Shown here: positions 19,543 to 32,311 of the stretch, one piece after another | How positions within the stretch are numbered: position 1 is the stretch's first letter | Layout: the number at the start of each line of letters is the position of its first letter | Assembly: GCF_964275005.1 (NCBI RefSeq) | Contig: NC_092706.1 | Location: 24,585,942-24,649,941 of the forward strand | DNA: 64,000 nucleotides | Source: Diadema setosum | Taxonomy: Eukaryota; Echinodermata; Echinoidea; Diadematoida; Diadematidae | Reading direction: 5' to 3' | Notes under the pieces: model-generated | Seen by the model: the letters and a program-made list of their open reading frames with translations, nothing else | Database searches by the model: none | Told to the model about the DNA's origin: nothing | Translations under genes and position numbers: made by a program

Positions 19543-20980
19543 CCGTGCATTAGGCCCCTGGCGTGGGCCTAATGCACGGTTCGTATACAAATGATGCACA
19601 AGATAGAGTGTGTTAGTGAAGGTGCGGCGCGCTCGAGAGTATTGACAATGGTGCGACATGCACGAGGCGCAGCCGAGTGCATGTTTGCAACCGTTGTCAA
19701 TACTCGAGAGTGGGCCGCACCTTCACTAACGCCACGAAATAATCCTGTGCATCATTTGTTTTATAAATGGGTCGAAAACTAACAGCATTATTTACGTACC
19801 TTTGTGGGTCAATACCAGTCAGCTACATGTAGCACTCGCTCAAAAGTCAAGATGTCCGAAGATGTTCGTCCCAAACATTTACGCACGTCGCACTCGGAAA
19901 TCCCGCACATAAAATGCACTGTACGTACGTATAAGAGTATACGTACGCCACGTACTGTTATGCACAAGAAAGGCCGCCGGCTGTTGTGGCAGCCCGCGGC
20001 CCGAACTAGAAGTTGTTTACAGGATTGACAGCGCGTATACAAGTAGTAGCGCGTGACGCACTTGTAACAACTGATTGAGTGCGCACTGCTAGTGTAAACA
20101 TTGTGACGTACGTCAGGCCAGGGAGGTGGAAGAGAGACTCTTCTTAGTGCATACCTGACGAAATTAATGCACGCACACGTGACTCATTTCAGCGCTTCCA
20201 ATTGGCTACATTCTTGAACCCATTTTATAACAGGTACTAATGCACGGCTTCGCGGGTGGTTACTAATGCACGGCCAATCGACTTCACTAGCAAAGCGCCA
20301 GCAAACTACATGCTGGCCTGCTGCAGCGCTGGTAAGTTCATTCACAGGCCAGGCGCGGCGGAGTACTGCAACGTGACGTGTACGCAACGCGCAGCTACTT
20401 TACCTAGCTAGTTGCATGTATTGCGGCCTTACGTTAGTACGGATGTGTTTTTACTTTTGACTCTGATCTGCTACGTGGACCACAGTAATCTCAAAATCAA
20501 GACTTCAATTCAAGTTGAGAAACCGTAATTTGATCAGTTTCTGTGTTTTTCTACAAAATCATTGTCGGAAATAGACATAGTCTAGACCTATCAACGTTAG
20601 ATCTACCTACTAACGTTAGATCTACCGACATCTCAGATCGGCCTAGGCCTAACATTAGAACGTTCTCGATCTAACGTTAGTGTAGAATGGGTATAGACCC
20701 TGCAGAGTTTGCGATTCCTGTGACTGTGTGGTCGAATCATGACGAGTGTTTGAATACACTGGGTGGTTTAGAATTCTCGGCCTAGTTGTTACATTTATTT
20801 TTGGGCCTTCCCGAGTTGCCGGTCACTGATTTACTACTGTGATAATTATGGACAAGGTGTTGTATAAAACGAATAATTTATGATTTTGTTCGTGCATTGG
20901 GGCGCGTAATATCGCACTCGTAATATCGCACTTCGTGCGATATTCGTGCCCAATGCACTCACAACTCATAAATTATTCGT
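19543..20980. mobile_element. CpG-rich island between hairpins (possible non-autonomous element)
   Basis: A 15-bp-arm hairpin (CCGTGCATTAGGCCC, 19543-19579) is followed by a larger hairpin at 19587-19759 with ends ACAAATGATGCACA/TGTGCATCATTTGT. The far side closes with a hairpin at 20869-20980 with ends ACGAATAATTTATGA/TCATAAATTATTCGT. Between them lies about 1.1 kb of CpG-rich sequence with repeated TACTAATGCACGGC and several CTAACGTTAG motifs. No coding frame or RNA gene is recognised. It may be a complex foldback element; a promoter-like CpG island is the alternative. Confidence 0.5.
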
Positions 20981-21960
20981 ATATTGTATGTATCTATAAT
21001 CATGTAATTATCATATATACTGATATGAAATAAATTATATATTTTGCTATAACCATGTCTTTATTGGGAAACAAACACAAAACAAAGAACATGATAACAT
21101 GCATGTATATACCAGGTCCATGGTCTTATTCTGGACATAATGGTAGGTAATGACACACTTGCAAATACTAGTAGGCCTATTGTGAACAAGTTTATAGTAA
21201 GATGTACAACAAATGTTGGTGATTGGCAAAACTATCAGATAAAAAAAAAAATCAATCACTATACATTTCCCACTATATATGTGACGTGCATCACAAATCC
21301 AACAAAAAGGCACATCCCTTGATTTTAGGTGAGGACTAAAAAGAAAAAAAAAGAAGGTGAAATGGGTCAACCAAGTCAATCTTGAGTTATCGTTCTTCAT
21401 ACATTATTCTTTAGTTTGGGATCATAACATGAATGGGAAAGTGTGTTTTCAGCAATTTTTCTACAACCCTTTGGGGGGGGGGGAGAGTAGAACTGTCAGG
21501 TATGTCTCAGAGGCCCTTTTTCATTTCTTGGAATCCTTTGTACACTCTTAACGTTCAAGTCCAATAACTTTTGAAAGGATAATTTGGATAAGTTAGGGGA
21601 GTCCATTTGGATTGAGTTATACATCATTCTAAAGCCTAGAGTCTGCCCTTAACTAAAACTATATCCATGTCTGGCGACTTTTTGTTGGTTTTAAGATGCA
21701 GGGTCACATAACAATATAACATTTGTAATTGTTAAAGTGTCAATCCAATAAACCATTTTAATCATGGTGGGATACATATTACATTTCTAAGTGTTTAATA
21801 ATGTCAATCCAATGACTAATTCATAATTATTATATTTGTCCATAACACACAATCATTGCATGTATTTCTTAGTGACTAACATACTTTCGTATTACATTTA
21901 TAAGTGATTAACGCCCCTAAATCTGTTCCTTTTTTCATAGACTATCATTATATATATATA
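20981..21960. other. Non-coding stretch left of the LTR element
   Basis: AT-rich; no exon or named repeat recognised. It ends in a short (TA)n that served as the LTR element's target. Confidence 0.5.
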
Positions 21961-22957
21961 TGTCACGAGTGGAGTGACAGGCGCTCTCCTCCACTGAGGT
22001 CAATTTGCATGGAATTTGTAAATTAGCACTTAAGCATGTAAATTGATGCAAACTGTTTAGCATTTCAATAGAAGAAATTCCAGACCGCTCCCGGTAGAGC
22101 CACGGTAGTGCTATGTGTTGTTATTTATGGTTGCATGAGCATTTCAATAGAAGAAATTCCAGACCGCTCCCGGTAGAGCCACGGTAGTGCTATGGTTGTT
22201 ATTTATGGTTGCATGAGCTGAGATACATTTGTATATTTATAATGAGGTAATTTGAACGTTGATTAGGATAATATGAATGTGCTCAAGTGCTCTGGCTGTA
22301 AGTGATCTGAATATTTTGATATTTGAAGGGTTTCCGGGTTTCCCGAAGGGTCAAGGGCCCACTGACACTGCAAGAGGCAGTTGCATAAAGGCGTCGTTGA
22401 CTGTCGACCAGCTCCGAGGCTGTAAGGGAGCATAGACTGTCGACTGAACTTCATTCCTGGATGCTGAGGAGACACCGCTAAGACGTCCGTCGGGAGAGCG
22501 ACCACGCGAACGGCAATCGCGAAGAGTTGCTACGACAGACCACGCGACAGTCCATACCAGCACCAGCGTAACGGGGCCCCGTCGTCGACCGACATCGTCA
22601 TCGACCTGCATTGTCATCGTCATACATCGTCGTCATAAGCCATCGTCACGCAACGTACACCCGTGACAGCCATTCGAGGTGAAATAAGTCCAATTTAAGT
22701 TAAACATAAACTCCTAAGAGCCAGAAAGCCACTGAGCAGGAATAATTTATGTTCGTTTGTTCTCTTTTTATAATTTGCTGTAAAACCAATAGTCAGTTAT
22801 AGACAATTAAAATATGTGAGTTAACTGAATGCACATTGTTTCCTCCGTTTCATCTTGTATGAGTTACAGCCTACCAACAGTTCTCAGAGGTTATGAAAAT
22901 TTCTTTGTTCCGTTTATTTCCATATATAAGGATGGAAACCGGGCAAATTCTGTGACA
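21961..22957 (+). repeat. 5' LTR of Gmr1-like element
   Basis: 997 bp, the same length as the 3' LTR and without differences found on reading both. It contains an internal tandem duplication with a period of about 79 bp (22059-22137 and 22138-22217, the second copy slightly shorter). Confidence 0.95.
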
Positions 22958-22959
22958 AT

Positions 22960-22973
22960 TGGGGGCTCGTCCG
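22960..22973 (+). promoter_or_regulatory. Primer-binding site, tRNA-Pro type
   Basis: TGGGGGCTCGTCCG sits two bases after the 5' LTR. It equals the first 14 bases of the tRNA-Pro primer-binding site familiar from murine leukaemia virus. Confidence 0.8.
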
Positions 22974-23058
22974 CTGGAGAGAACTTGGCAGGGATTATTC
23001 ATACAAGAATTTGAGACGTGATTCATTTAACCTCATGTTGTGTGTATAAGATATCACA

Positions 23059-26000
23059 ATGGAATTAGAGAAGTACGTACAGTTAGGTAAAGATTGTGGA
23101 CTGCAAGGTGCAGAACTAGTGGAGTTTGCCCGCACTGAAAGAGACAAGTATCTCGAAGAAAAGAGACGAGATGAAAAGTTAGAAAGAGATGAAAGACAGG
23201 TACAGAGGGAAGAAATAACCAAGCAAAAGAGGATTGAGTTAGAAATAGCTCAATATAGGAGTGTCAATGTGAAGGGAACAAATAGTGTAAGGAGTAGCTT
23301 ACCAAGCTTGCCGGCGTTTCGCGCTGACTCTGACGATTTGGACGCTTATCTGTTGCGCTTTGAGAGATATGCAAAACAAAGTCAGTGGCCAGAGGAATGC
23401 TGGGCTCCTGCATTGGGGAACCTTTTGACCGGGCGCGCTTTAGAAGTTTATTCTCTCTTACCGGCAAATGAAGCCGACGACTATGAAAGTCTGAAAGATA
23501 CACTCTTGCGGCAGTTTGCGCTAACTGAAGAAGGCTTTCGCAAACGTTTTCGAGAGGCGCGGCAGAAAATGGGCGAATCATTTGGGCAATTTGCAACGCG
23601 CATAACCGGATATGCTACTAGATGGGTAGAGATGTCGGGTACAAGTAAGTCCTATGAAGGGCTACTAGAGCTAACGGTGCGTGAACAGCTGCTCGAATGT
23701 TGTGATCGTGGATTATCTGTTTTCATTCGTGAGAGAAACCCACGATCGGTGAAAGAGATGGCAGATATCGCAGATCGGTATCGGGACGCACACGGGCATG
23801 GCGGCTCCGGTAAACGCGCACGCGACGATAATAAGTCTCGTAACCAGGGCAACGAAGCAAGCCAAGCAAAGAAAGGGGGCGCCACGTCACGTGACAACCA
23901 GGGTTGCTTTGTCTGTGGTAAGCAAGGACATTTTGCTTCTAAGTGTCCAGACCGTAAAACTGACCAGTCGAAAGTAACTAGCAAGCAGTATGTGCCAAAG
24001 TCAAAACAGACGGGGGCAACATGTGTGGTAGGAGTATGCCCTACTCATGATGCTCACGAGAGAGGGAATATTTGTGGCACACCTTCTGTTAAACTGATGT
24101 GTGGTCACGAGTTACCCCTTCTTAGTGGTGGGTGTAACGTAGGCACAGACATGCCGACATGTGAAGGTATGTTAAACGGTAAAAGAGTGAAGGTGCTGAG
24201 AGACACTGGTTGCAACACCGTAGTGGTGAAACGTCAACTGATAGAGGAGTCTCAGCTGACTGGTGAGGTTCAAACTTGTGTGCTCATAGATGGTACTGTG
24301 AGAAAAGTGCCATTAGCAAAAGTTGAAATCGATTCACCATACTTTGTTGGAACAACACATGCTTTATGTATGACGAATCCTATCTACGATCTAATCATAG
24401 GTAATGTTAGTGGTGCTAGGCAGCCTGGCGACGAGGACATCGGATGGAGCGGAGAGGATGCTAGGGAGAAGCCGTCAGCTGACGAGATGACGACCTCCGG
24501 TTCAGAGGCAGAGTCCGCGGAAGCAGAGTCTTCGAAAGGGACAACGCAGAACGGCATCACAACGACCTCCGACAGTCGTGATCGTCCCCACACTGACGAG
24601 AGTGTGAAGCAGTTACCAACACCCCTACCTACAACCAACGAAAGTGCAGCAGTAGAGACAAGAGGCATGAGGAAATCGAAGGAACGGCCGTGGAAGAGAC
24701 TAGGATCAGCAGACCAGCCGACGATCACTGCAACCAGGGAGGAGATGATCAGAGAGCAGGCACGAGATGCTACGCTGGAGAAACTTCGAAAGTTGGCGGA
24801 GAAAGGTGAGGCTAAGGCTGTAGGGAAAGGAAGTGAGGTCAGATATTTTTGTCGTGACAATCTTCTCTTCCGTGAATACAGGTCTCCCTACGTCGAGAGA
24901 GGAAAGACATTCACGCAGCTAGTGGTGCCCCAGCCGTATCGCAGTGAAGTACTCCGACTAGCTCACGACTCCCCTCTAGCAGGTCACCTGCAGACGAAGA
25001 AGACGGCTGACCGGATTCTCGCCCACTTCTATTGGCCAGGGATTCAAGCCGATGTCAAGCGTTACTGTGCATCATGCGATTCATGTCAACGCACCACGCC
25101 AAAGGGTAAGATAGGGAAAGTACCCCTGACCATCCCCCCTTTGATTGATACATGTTTCCGTAGAGTGGCGGTCGATTTGATCGGACCACTTGAACCGATC
25201 ACCGAGAGAGGGAATCGATATATCTTGACGATAATCGATCTTGCAACTAGATACCCAGAGGCGGTAGCGTTACCACGAATCGAAGCAGAACGGGTAGCAG
25301 AGGCGTTAGTTGAAGTATTCTCGAGGTTAGGCATTCCTAATGAGATACTCTCTGATAACGGCACTCAATTCGTTTCAGGTGTGATGAAAGAAGCAGCTCA
25401 ACTCCTGGGAGTGAAACAATTTCACACGACACCATACCACCCGATGGCGAACGGCGCCTGCGAGAGATTCAACGGCACGTTGAAACAGATGTTGAGGAGA
25501 ATGTGCCAGGAGCGACCTCGTGATTGGGACCGCTTCCTGCCAGCTCTTCTCTTCGCATATCGAGAGGTGCCTCACGAAAGCCTTGGCTTTTCTCCTTTCG
25601 AACTCATGTATGGCAGAGTGGTGAGAGGACCCATGACAGTACTGAAAGAGCTGTGGACTAAGGAGATCCCTGAGGAGGAAACGAAGACTACGTACCAGTA
25701 CGTCATCGATCTCCAAAACCGACTCGAACAGACGTGTGAACTCGCCAAAGAGGAGCTGTCCAAAGCATCAAGGAAGTACAAGAAACACTTCGACGTGAAG
25801 ACGAAGGAGAGACGCTTCGAGTGCGGCGACAAAGTGCTACTCCTGTTACCGTCGACGCGGAATAAGCTGCAAATGCAATGGCGAGGTCCATTCGAAATCG
25901 TGCAGCGAATTGCCAGAGACGATTACCGATTGCTAGTGAACGGTAAGGAAAGGACCTACCACGCCAATCTCCTAAAACGGTACATTGGGAGAGACGACGA

Positions 26001-26560
26001 GAAAGTCAACGATGTCGAGAGCGAAAACCAGGGACAACTGGAGGCGAACTACGTCAGTGTCGTGGACGACCAGGTAGATGATGACGGATCGGTGCCCATC
26101 TCATTTCCCTCCATCGAAGCGTCGGAAGGCGTGCATGACGTGAAGTGCAACGACGAGCTAGATGAGGAGAAGATGAGGGAGGTAAAGACTCTCCTGCTGG
26201 AGTTCTCGGACGTCATGAACGATGTCCCGGGACGGACCGACATCATCGAGCACGCCATCGAAAACTTCTTCTCGAAACGCTTCTCGAAAACTGCTAAAAC
26301 GCGAGCGCGTGTACCCAATCGCTGAGCGCGAGTGTCCAGCTCTTGCGTGGGCGGTCAGAAAGTCCTCGTACTTTTTGTATGGCCGAGCATTCCAGCTGCA
26401 AACTGACCACTACCCGCTTGCTCATCTAACACACGCGCGAATGCAAAATCCAAGAGTCATGCGCTGGGCGCTTGCACTGCAGGCCTATCAGTATCGTGTA
26501 CAGGTAATCAAAGGCTCAGAGAATGTCGGGGCTGATTACCTCAGCAGATGCCCTACTGAG
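23059..26560 (+). mobile_element. Coding body of the Gmr1-like fossil: gag, PR, INT, RNase H
   Basis: A long open frame starts at 23059. Gag has a charged coiled-coil start, a SCAN-like stretch (about residues 160-245) and a CCHC knuckle CFVCGKQGHFASKC (283-296). A protease motif LRDTGCNTVVV lies near 380-390. Integrase follows: an HHCC zinc region (about 636-676, ending CASCDSC), then catalytic-core motifs VAVDLIGP, LSDNGTQF and NGACERFNG, then a GPF-type C-terminal module. An RNase H region follows downstream, with FQLQTDHYPL and ADYLSRCP motifs. Codon use is less AT-rich than the flanks. The pol portion is not whole. Confidence 0.85.
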
Positions 26561-27309
26561 TAGAAATAGAGGTGTAAACAGCCCATGTTATCTCTATTAT
26601 ATGTGGGTTAATCAGAATGTAATTTTGCAATGAATTCATCGTTATATACATTGTATGCTAGGAGGTATATTGGAAAGCTACAGTATTACACACATTATGT
26701 ATGCTGAGTGTGAGGTAAGATATGCAGTTGACGCATACATCTCTGAAATTATTTGACTGCTCTGCATCAGACACCCCGGTATAAAACCGTGCATAAGAAG
26801 GTTTTGCACAGTACAATTTATTTTGTAGCAACAGCTAATGCACACAATATACGATTAGCACAGGTATCATAATGTTCTCCAATATTATACTGGCCAACAA
26901 GAAGAGTCTGTTGAAATTGAGCCGAAAGTGTCAATTTTGTATTGTGCGGTGAAAAAGGGTAATGTTATTATTGAACTGTGGCTGGTATAATAATGCAAAA
27001 GAGTGTTAAAAGAGATATGATGAAGTTTATATGTTATCCAACTGACTGAGTAAATCAGATTGTATAGTATACTGTGGAGTTTGTTGGTTTGATAGAAAAC
27101 ACACATAAACTGTCTCCATGGACAGCAGCCGATATTTGGAACAGTAGTCTGTCATGTATCACAACGAGTGAAGTTATAAAGCAGTGAATTGTTATAAGGA
27201 GTATAATGTTTTTGATTTAGAAGAGTAATGGTGAGAAAGTACTTACCTGTTACAGACATTGGATTTTAATTAGAGAGATGAGGCTATTGTTTCAGAGCGA
27301 CTGTCATCT

Positions 27310-27325
27310 TAAATGGGGGGTTATT
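27310..27325 (+). promoter_or_regulatory. Polypurine tract of the Gmr1-like fossil
   Basis: AAATGGGGGG stands a few bases before the 3' LTR, the position expected for the plus-strand primer. Confidence 0.6.
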
Positions 27326-28319
27326 TGTCACGAGTGGAGTGACAGGCGCTCTCCTCCACTGAGGTCAATTTGCATGGAATTTGTAAATTAGCACTTAAGC
27401 ATGTAAATTGATGCAAACTGTTTAGCATTTCAATAGAAGAAATTCCAGACCGCTCCCGGTAGAGCCACGGTAGTGCTATGTGTTGTTATTTATGGTTGCA
27501 TGAGCATTTCAATAGAAGAAATTCCAGACCGCTCCCGGTAGAGCCACGGTAGTGCTATGGTTGTTATTTATGGTTGCATGAGCTGAGATACATTTGTATA
27601 TTTATAATGAGGTAATTTGAACGTTGATTAGGATAATATGAATGTGCTCAAGTGCTCTGGCTGTAAGTGATCTGAATATTTTGATATTTGAAGGGTTTCC
27701 GGGTTTCCCGAAGGGTCAAGGGCCCACTGACACTGCAAGAGGCAGTTGCATAAAGGCGTCGTTGACTGTCGACCAGCTCCGAGGCTGTAAGGGAGCATAG
27801 ACTGTCGACTGAACTTCATTCCTGGATGCTGAGGAGACACCGCTAAGACGTCCGTCGGGAGAGCGACCACGCGAACGGCAATCGCGAAGAGTTGCTACGA
27901 CAGACCACGCGACAGTCCATACCAGCACCAGCGTAACGGGGCCCCGTCGTCGACCGACATCGTCATCGACCTGCATTGTCATCGTCATACATCGTCGTCA
28001 TAAGCCATCGTCACGCAACGTACACCCGTGACAGCCATTCGAGGTGAAATAAGTCCAATTTAAGTTAAACATAAACTCCTAAGAGCCAGAAAGCCACTGA
28101 GCAGGAATAATTTATGTTCGTTTGTTCTCTTTTTATAATTTGCTGTAAAACCAATAGTCAGTTATAGACAATTAAAATATGTGAGTTAACTGAATGCACA
28201 TTGTTTCCTCCGTTTCATCTTGTATGAGTTACAGCCTACCAACAGTTCTCAGAGGTTATGAAAATTTCTTTGTTCCGTTTATTTCCATATATAAGGATGG
28301 AAACCGGGCAAATTCTGTG

Positions 28320-28322
<3 letters not shown>
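27326..28322 (+). repeat. 3' LTR of Gmr1-like element
   Basis: 997 bp, identical by eye to the 5' LTR and carrying the same internal ~79-bp duplication. It is followed directly by an (AT)n run at 28323-28352 that continues the target microsatellite. Confidence 0.95.
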
Positions 28323-28352
<30 letters not shown>

Positions 28353-28354
<2 letters not shown>

Positions 28355-29175
28355 CATATTATATTATATTATAATATCATTCAACACAGGACACTATGGG
28401 GGAAAAACATAATTCAATTAATGTACGATTTCCTCCAAATAGTAATTACAACGATCTCCAAACGTAGAGAATTGTTCCTTTCTTCAGTGCTCTTGAAAAA
28501 ATTATGAAATACTGTCATATCAGCAATCATACGATGATGCAATTGAAGCTCCTAACAAGTTACGAACTCACCAGCGCCTTGCGTATTGAAGACATGACAA
28601 GGTTCCACGGCTGCCAGTTAACATTATTTTCCAGTAAATACCAGTGCTGAAAAACTTTCACTCAGCTGCGTCGGGGACATTGGATATTCATATCAACCGT
28701 AACAGTTCAGGAACTTAGTGTATGACAACAATGCATGATATTAGTTTAGAAAAGATATTCACTTTACTGTTTCCAGGGCAAAGGTAAGCAAGTTGATGCG
28801 TCAGAGGCGGCGTCTATTATTTGTCGCGCGAGTACCAAACACCAACTCGATAGTTTCCATGATAACAGTCACTAAGCTGGCATCGATCCTGCTGCGATGT
28901 AGGTCAGGCATGTTAATGTGACGCAGCTGTTGCATCAATTTCACTGCACAGGCACGGTTCTAATAAAGGAGATGGACAATTATGTCTGGGCGACACATCG
29001 GAATAAGACATCATCAAAACAGAATTGATTTTTTTTTTAAGAAAAAAAAAAAGAAATTGATGTGGTTTTGAATAGCAAAATGAAATGTTGGGTGCAACCA
29101 CGTAGCCTTGTTATTATGTTAACTGGAAACCTAAAGGTTCCAAACGGTAATTCAGGTTAAGACAAAAAGGTCAGT

Positions 29176-29255
<80 letters not shown>

Positions 29256-29889
29256 ACCGAAAATTTTTCGCGAAAAAAGAACACAAATTGTGTTTACTGG
29301 GCCTTAGTATTGGAATTTTTTTATTAATTTTCATTATTTTTTTAAATTAATTCTGATATCACTGGGGATTTGCATTTTTGAAAGCTGCTAACTGATTTCT
29401 TTGCTGCTAACGTCTTTACTTTGTTTGATTTATTTCATAACCGTTATAATATATTATTCAAATATAGTCCACTTCTCGGTAAGACCAAAGTCTCATGTGC
29501 CCTGGCATCGACCCTTGAACTCTTCCTCCTTTGCCCTTTCCTCTGTCTTCCTGTCCCTTTCTGGCCTTTGACCTACTGTTTTTTCTTTCCACGCGTATGT
29601 AAGAGAGCTGCTTTGTTTCTATGTGTGCGTTTGTGTGCGTACTCGTTTTATGTTCTGCTTCCCGAGGAATATGTCTAATTGTCTCGTTGCATTATTACTA
29701 TAATTCTCACGACTCACGAGGGGACTGCATTCTACAATCTTGGCTTTTTAGCAGTCCCCTCCATTTTCGACCTTTTCTTTGTTATGATTCAGTCACATTT
29801 TGTCCATGTATTTCTTCAACTAAAGTATGTTTATTGTTTCATGTAAACAAATGACGTGTATTTAAATTTCATTTGGATATGCAAAAATT
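28353..29889. other. Non-coding stretch with microsatellites
   Basis: No exon recognised. Contains (CA)n(TA)n at about 29175-29250. The part from about 29480 onward may belong to the retroposon whose tail ends at 30004. Confidence 0.5.
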
Positions 29890-30004
29890 ACATTGTACTT
29901 AATTTGTATATATGCAATTGTCATATTATATGCTTTGGCCGGAAATGAAATAAAAATGAAATGAAATGAAATGAAATGAAATGAAATGAAATGAAATAAA
30001 ATGA
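29890..30004 (+). mobile_element. 3' end of a non-LTR retroposon with (AAATG)n tail (copy 2)
   Basis: ATATGCAATTGTCATATT followed by GGCCGGAAATGAAATAAAAA and about nine AAATG units matches 1640-1721 in order and strand. The tail is longer and purer, so this copy is probably younger. Confidence 0.5.
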
Positions 30005-30164
30005 ACTTCCCAAGTGAACTACATGTTGCTTAAAACAACTTGAGATATGTCTGTGATGTCTAAATGATTGCGGGAAACAAACATTTAGTATCGAAAGTAT
30101 ATGAATCCGCTTACATTAAATCATAAATGTCTTATAGTGTTTGTACTCTAGAGGTTAAGCATTT

Positions 30165-30173
30165 GAAAATTAC

Positions 30174-30204
<31 letters not shown>

Positions 30205-30240
30205 TATGTATATATAATATACATATTTTTTTTTTTTTTA
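30165..30240. repeat. (TA)n microsatellite and T-run
   Basis: An ATATAT run broken by ACATATATATG, followed by a T-run of 13. Confidence 0.85.
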
Positions 30241-30669
30241 ACCAGCCGTTCTAGCTCCAACTTTGTTTTTAAACAGATGTCCGCATCTTGAAAGCTAAAA
30301 AGGAAAGCTTGAAAAAACACGTCATACAAAGATATAAACAACATGTTAATGCATATCCTCTTGATATTGTAGTGCCTTTGTTTCTATGGCAGCGTCCATG
30401 GACTACATTTCCCGTGTCTCAGTCCTCCCGTCAATATAATCAATTAAAGTCATTAACACTAGAGATCAATGAAATTTTAACCGACCTATCTATTCCATAA
30501 GTCAACCTGCCCTTAAACTAGCTTAATTCATTAGACAAATGTCAAACAAGCTTCCATACAGTCCTATGTGATTTACCAAGGGGATAAAGAAGAAGATCAT
30601 ATGAAAAATAGAGAAAATTGTAAAGTTAATTTAAGCAAAATTGTATGTTTTAGATTGAAATGACACCTT

Positions 30670-30898
30670 GGCCCGAATTCACGAATTCATGAAACCATGG
30701 TTTAAACCATGGGTAATTTGTATGGAGCGCCAAGTGTCGCATGGCCTTTTTCGTTACGAAATGTTAGCATTTCGTCGATGAAATGACTGATTTCGTAAAG
30801 AAATAGGCCATGCGACTCTTGCGCCCCATACAAACTACGGTTTTTGTCCATGGTTTAAACCATGGTCAAAGATTGTACCACCTTCGTGAATTCTGGCC
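30670..30898. mobile_element. Foldback MITE with ATTTCGT palindromes (copy 2)
   Basis: Same ends (GGCCCGAATTCACGAA / TTCGTGAATTCTGGCC), CCATGG palindromes and CGCCAAGTGTCGCATGG core as 3158-3483, but shorter. Confidence 0.75.
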
Positions 30899-30994
30899 CT
30901 TAAGTCTCTTCCTGCTATTTTTATGACGCTTATCTTATCATTTTTATTTTTATTTTTATTTTTTTTTACAAGAGAGCTGTCTCATGTTTATTTA

Positions 30995-30997
<3 letters not shown>

Positions 30998-31037
<40 letters not shown>

Positions 31038-31110
31038 TTATATTTTTAAGCGACCTGTCTTAGGGGGTGACGCAAGAAAGTTGCAATTAATTGCAACTCG
31101 ACTTTCTTGC
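30998..31110. repeat. (GT)n microsatellite and small hairpin
   Basis: A GT run at about 30998-31034, then a hairpin at 31072-31110 with outer arms GCAAGAAAG/CTTTCTTGC and inner palindrome GTTGCAATTAATTGCAAC. Confidence 0.75.
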
Positions 31111-32270
31111 AACACCCCTTTTTTCTTTCTTTTATTTTTTAGTTCAGAAATCAATTCATCCTCACGAGGAGAAAACATGCTTTGCAGCCGTCCCCTCTAC
31201 TTCCAAAAATTCTGTTTTGATGTATTTATAGAAGTCACAGCATATTACACTTCACTGAAATACAGTATTTCCTTCGTTACAATGTTGTACTGATTTTTTT
31301 TTTTTGTATTCATGTTTAAGTACAGATTTCACTGGAATTGCATTTTTTCTTGAGAAATGAATAATTGAAATGAGTTTTCATTCTTGTCTCCTTTTGTCTC
31401 TATGGTACGAATCTCTGAAAGGTCTATTGTAAGTCGATCTATTCACTGGTGTGACACTTATACAATATCAAAGACAAGTTCCATCCATACTTGGTTCCAT
31501 CAAATTATTCCATTTATCATAACACAACTGACATTGCCCCCAAAAAATGAAAATACAGCGCAATCTCACATTTACTGAAACATCAGATTCAGAAAATCGC
31601 CTTTACTTCTTTAAAGGATTTTTTTTTTTTTTTGCACGCATATGCACTGAAGATATCCTAAGGGCAGTTTGTGTCGTTATGAGTTGTGCTATCCCAACAA
31701 ACGAACACACAAACAACCCACACAAAACACTCACATACATACACATACAATCACATATGCCCTATTCACAAATCTATTACATTAATTAATTCATTTTTTT
31801 TTTTCATTTCCAACAGAAACATACAGTATGAATACTTTACAGAAATTGAATACATAAATCATATCACACAATACGTAATAAAAAAATAAGTTTCCAGAAT
31901 ATTTTTGATCATACGGAAATGCTGGAAATGGGAAAGAATGCTAAAAAGCAGACCTTGTAAGGTGCATTCCCCCACACGAAATACAACAAAATATATGATT
32001 GATATACTCTTATACATAACAAAAACAAGAAATAGAAAAGAAACTAAAGTATGGAAACCTAATTAACCGGAAACAAAGACCCTGGACAAATCCCTACCCT
32101 AAGTCGCTGCCATGCAGGAAGAGAAAGGAAAGAGAGAGAGAGGGAGAGAGAGAGAGAGAGAGAGAGAAGTGAGAGGGCTTCCTCTTTGTCAAAAAAATTA
32201 TTGATCCATACTTTTGAAGATTATTTGGAATTGGAATATATACATATGTATGTATATATGGATATATATA

Positions 32271-32311
<41 letters not shown>

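Larger units (their letters stand above)
21961..28322 (+). mobile_element. Gmr1-like Ty3/gypsy LTR element (fossil, very young)
   Basis: 6.36 kb, bounded by two 997-bp LTRs that begin TGTCACGAG and end TGTGACA, inserted in (TA)n with an ATATA-type target duplication. Internal parts in order: primer-binding site of tRNA-Pro type, gag with SCAN-like region and one zinc knuckle, protease, integrase with GPY/F-like end, then a short RT-start-like stretch and RNase H. Integrase before RT/RNase H is the hallmark of the Gmr1 clade of deuterostome gypsy elements (named in work by Goodwin and Poulter). The pol region is incomplete; the element looks broken, with about one or two breaks. LTR identity points to a very recent insertion. 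No envelope gene is seen. Confidence 0.9.

Noticed and set aside
22263-22623. ORFs on the minus strand inside both LTRs
   Set aside because: They are present twice only because the LTR is repeated, and have no domain.
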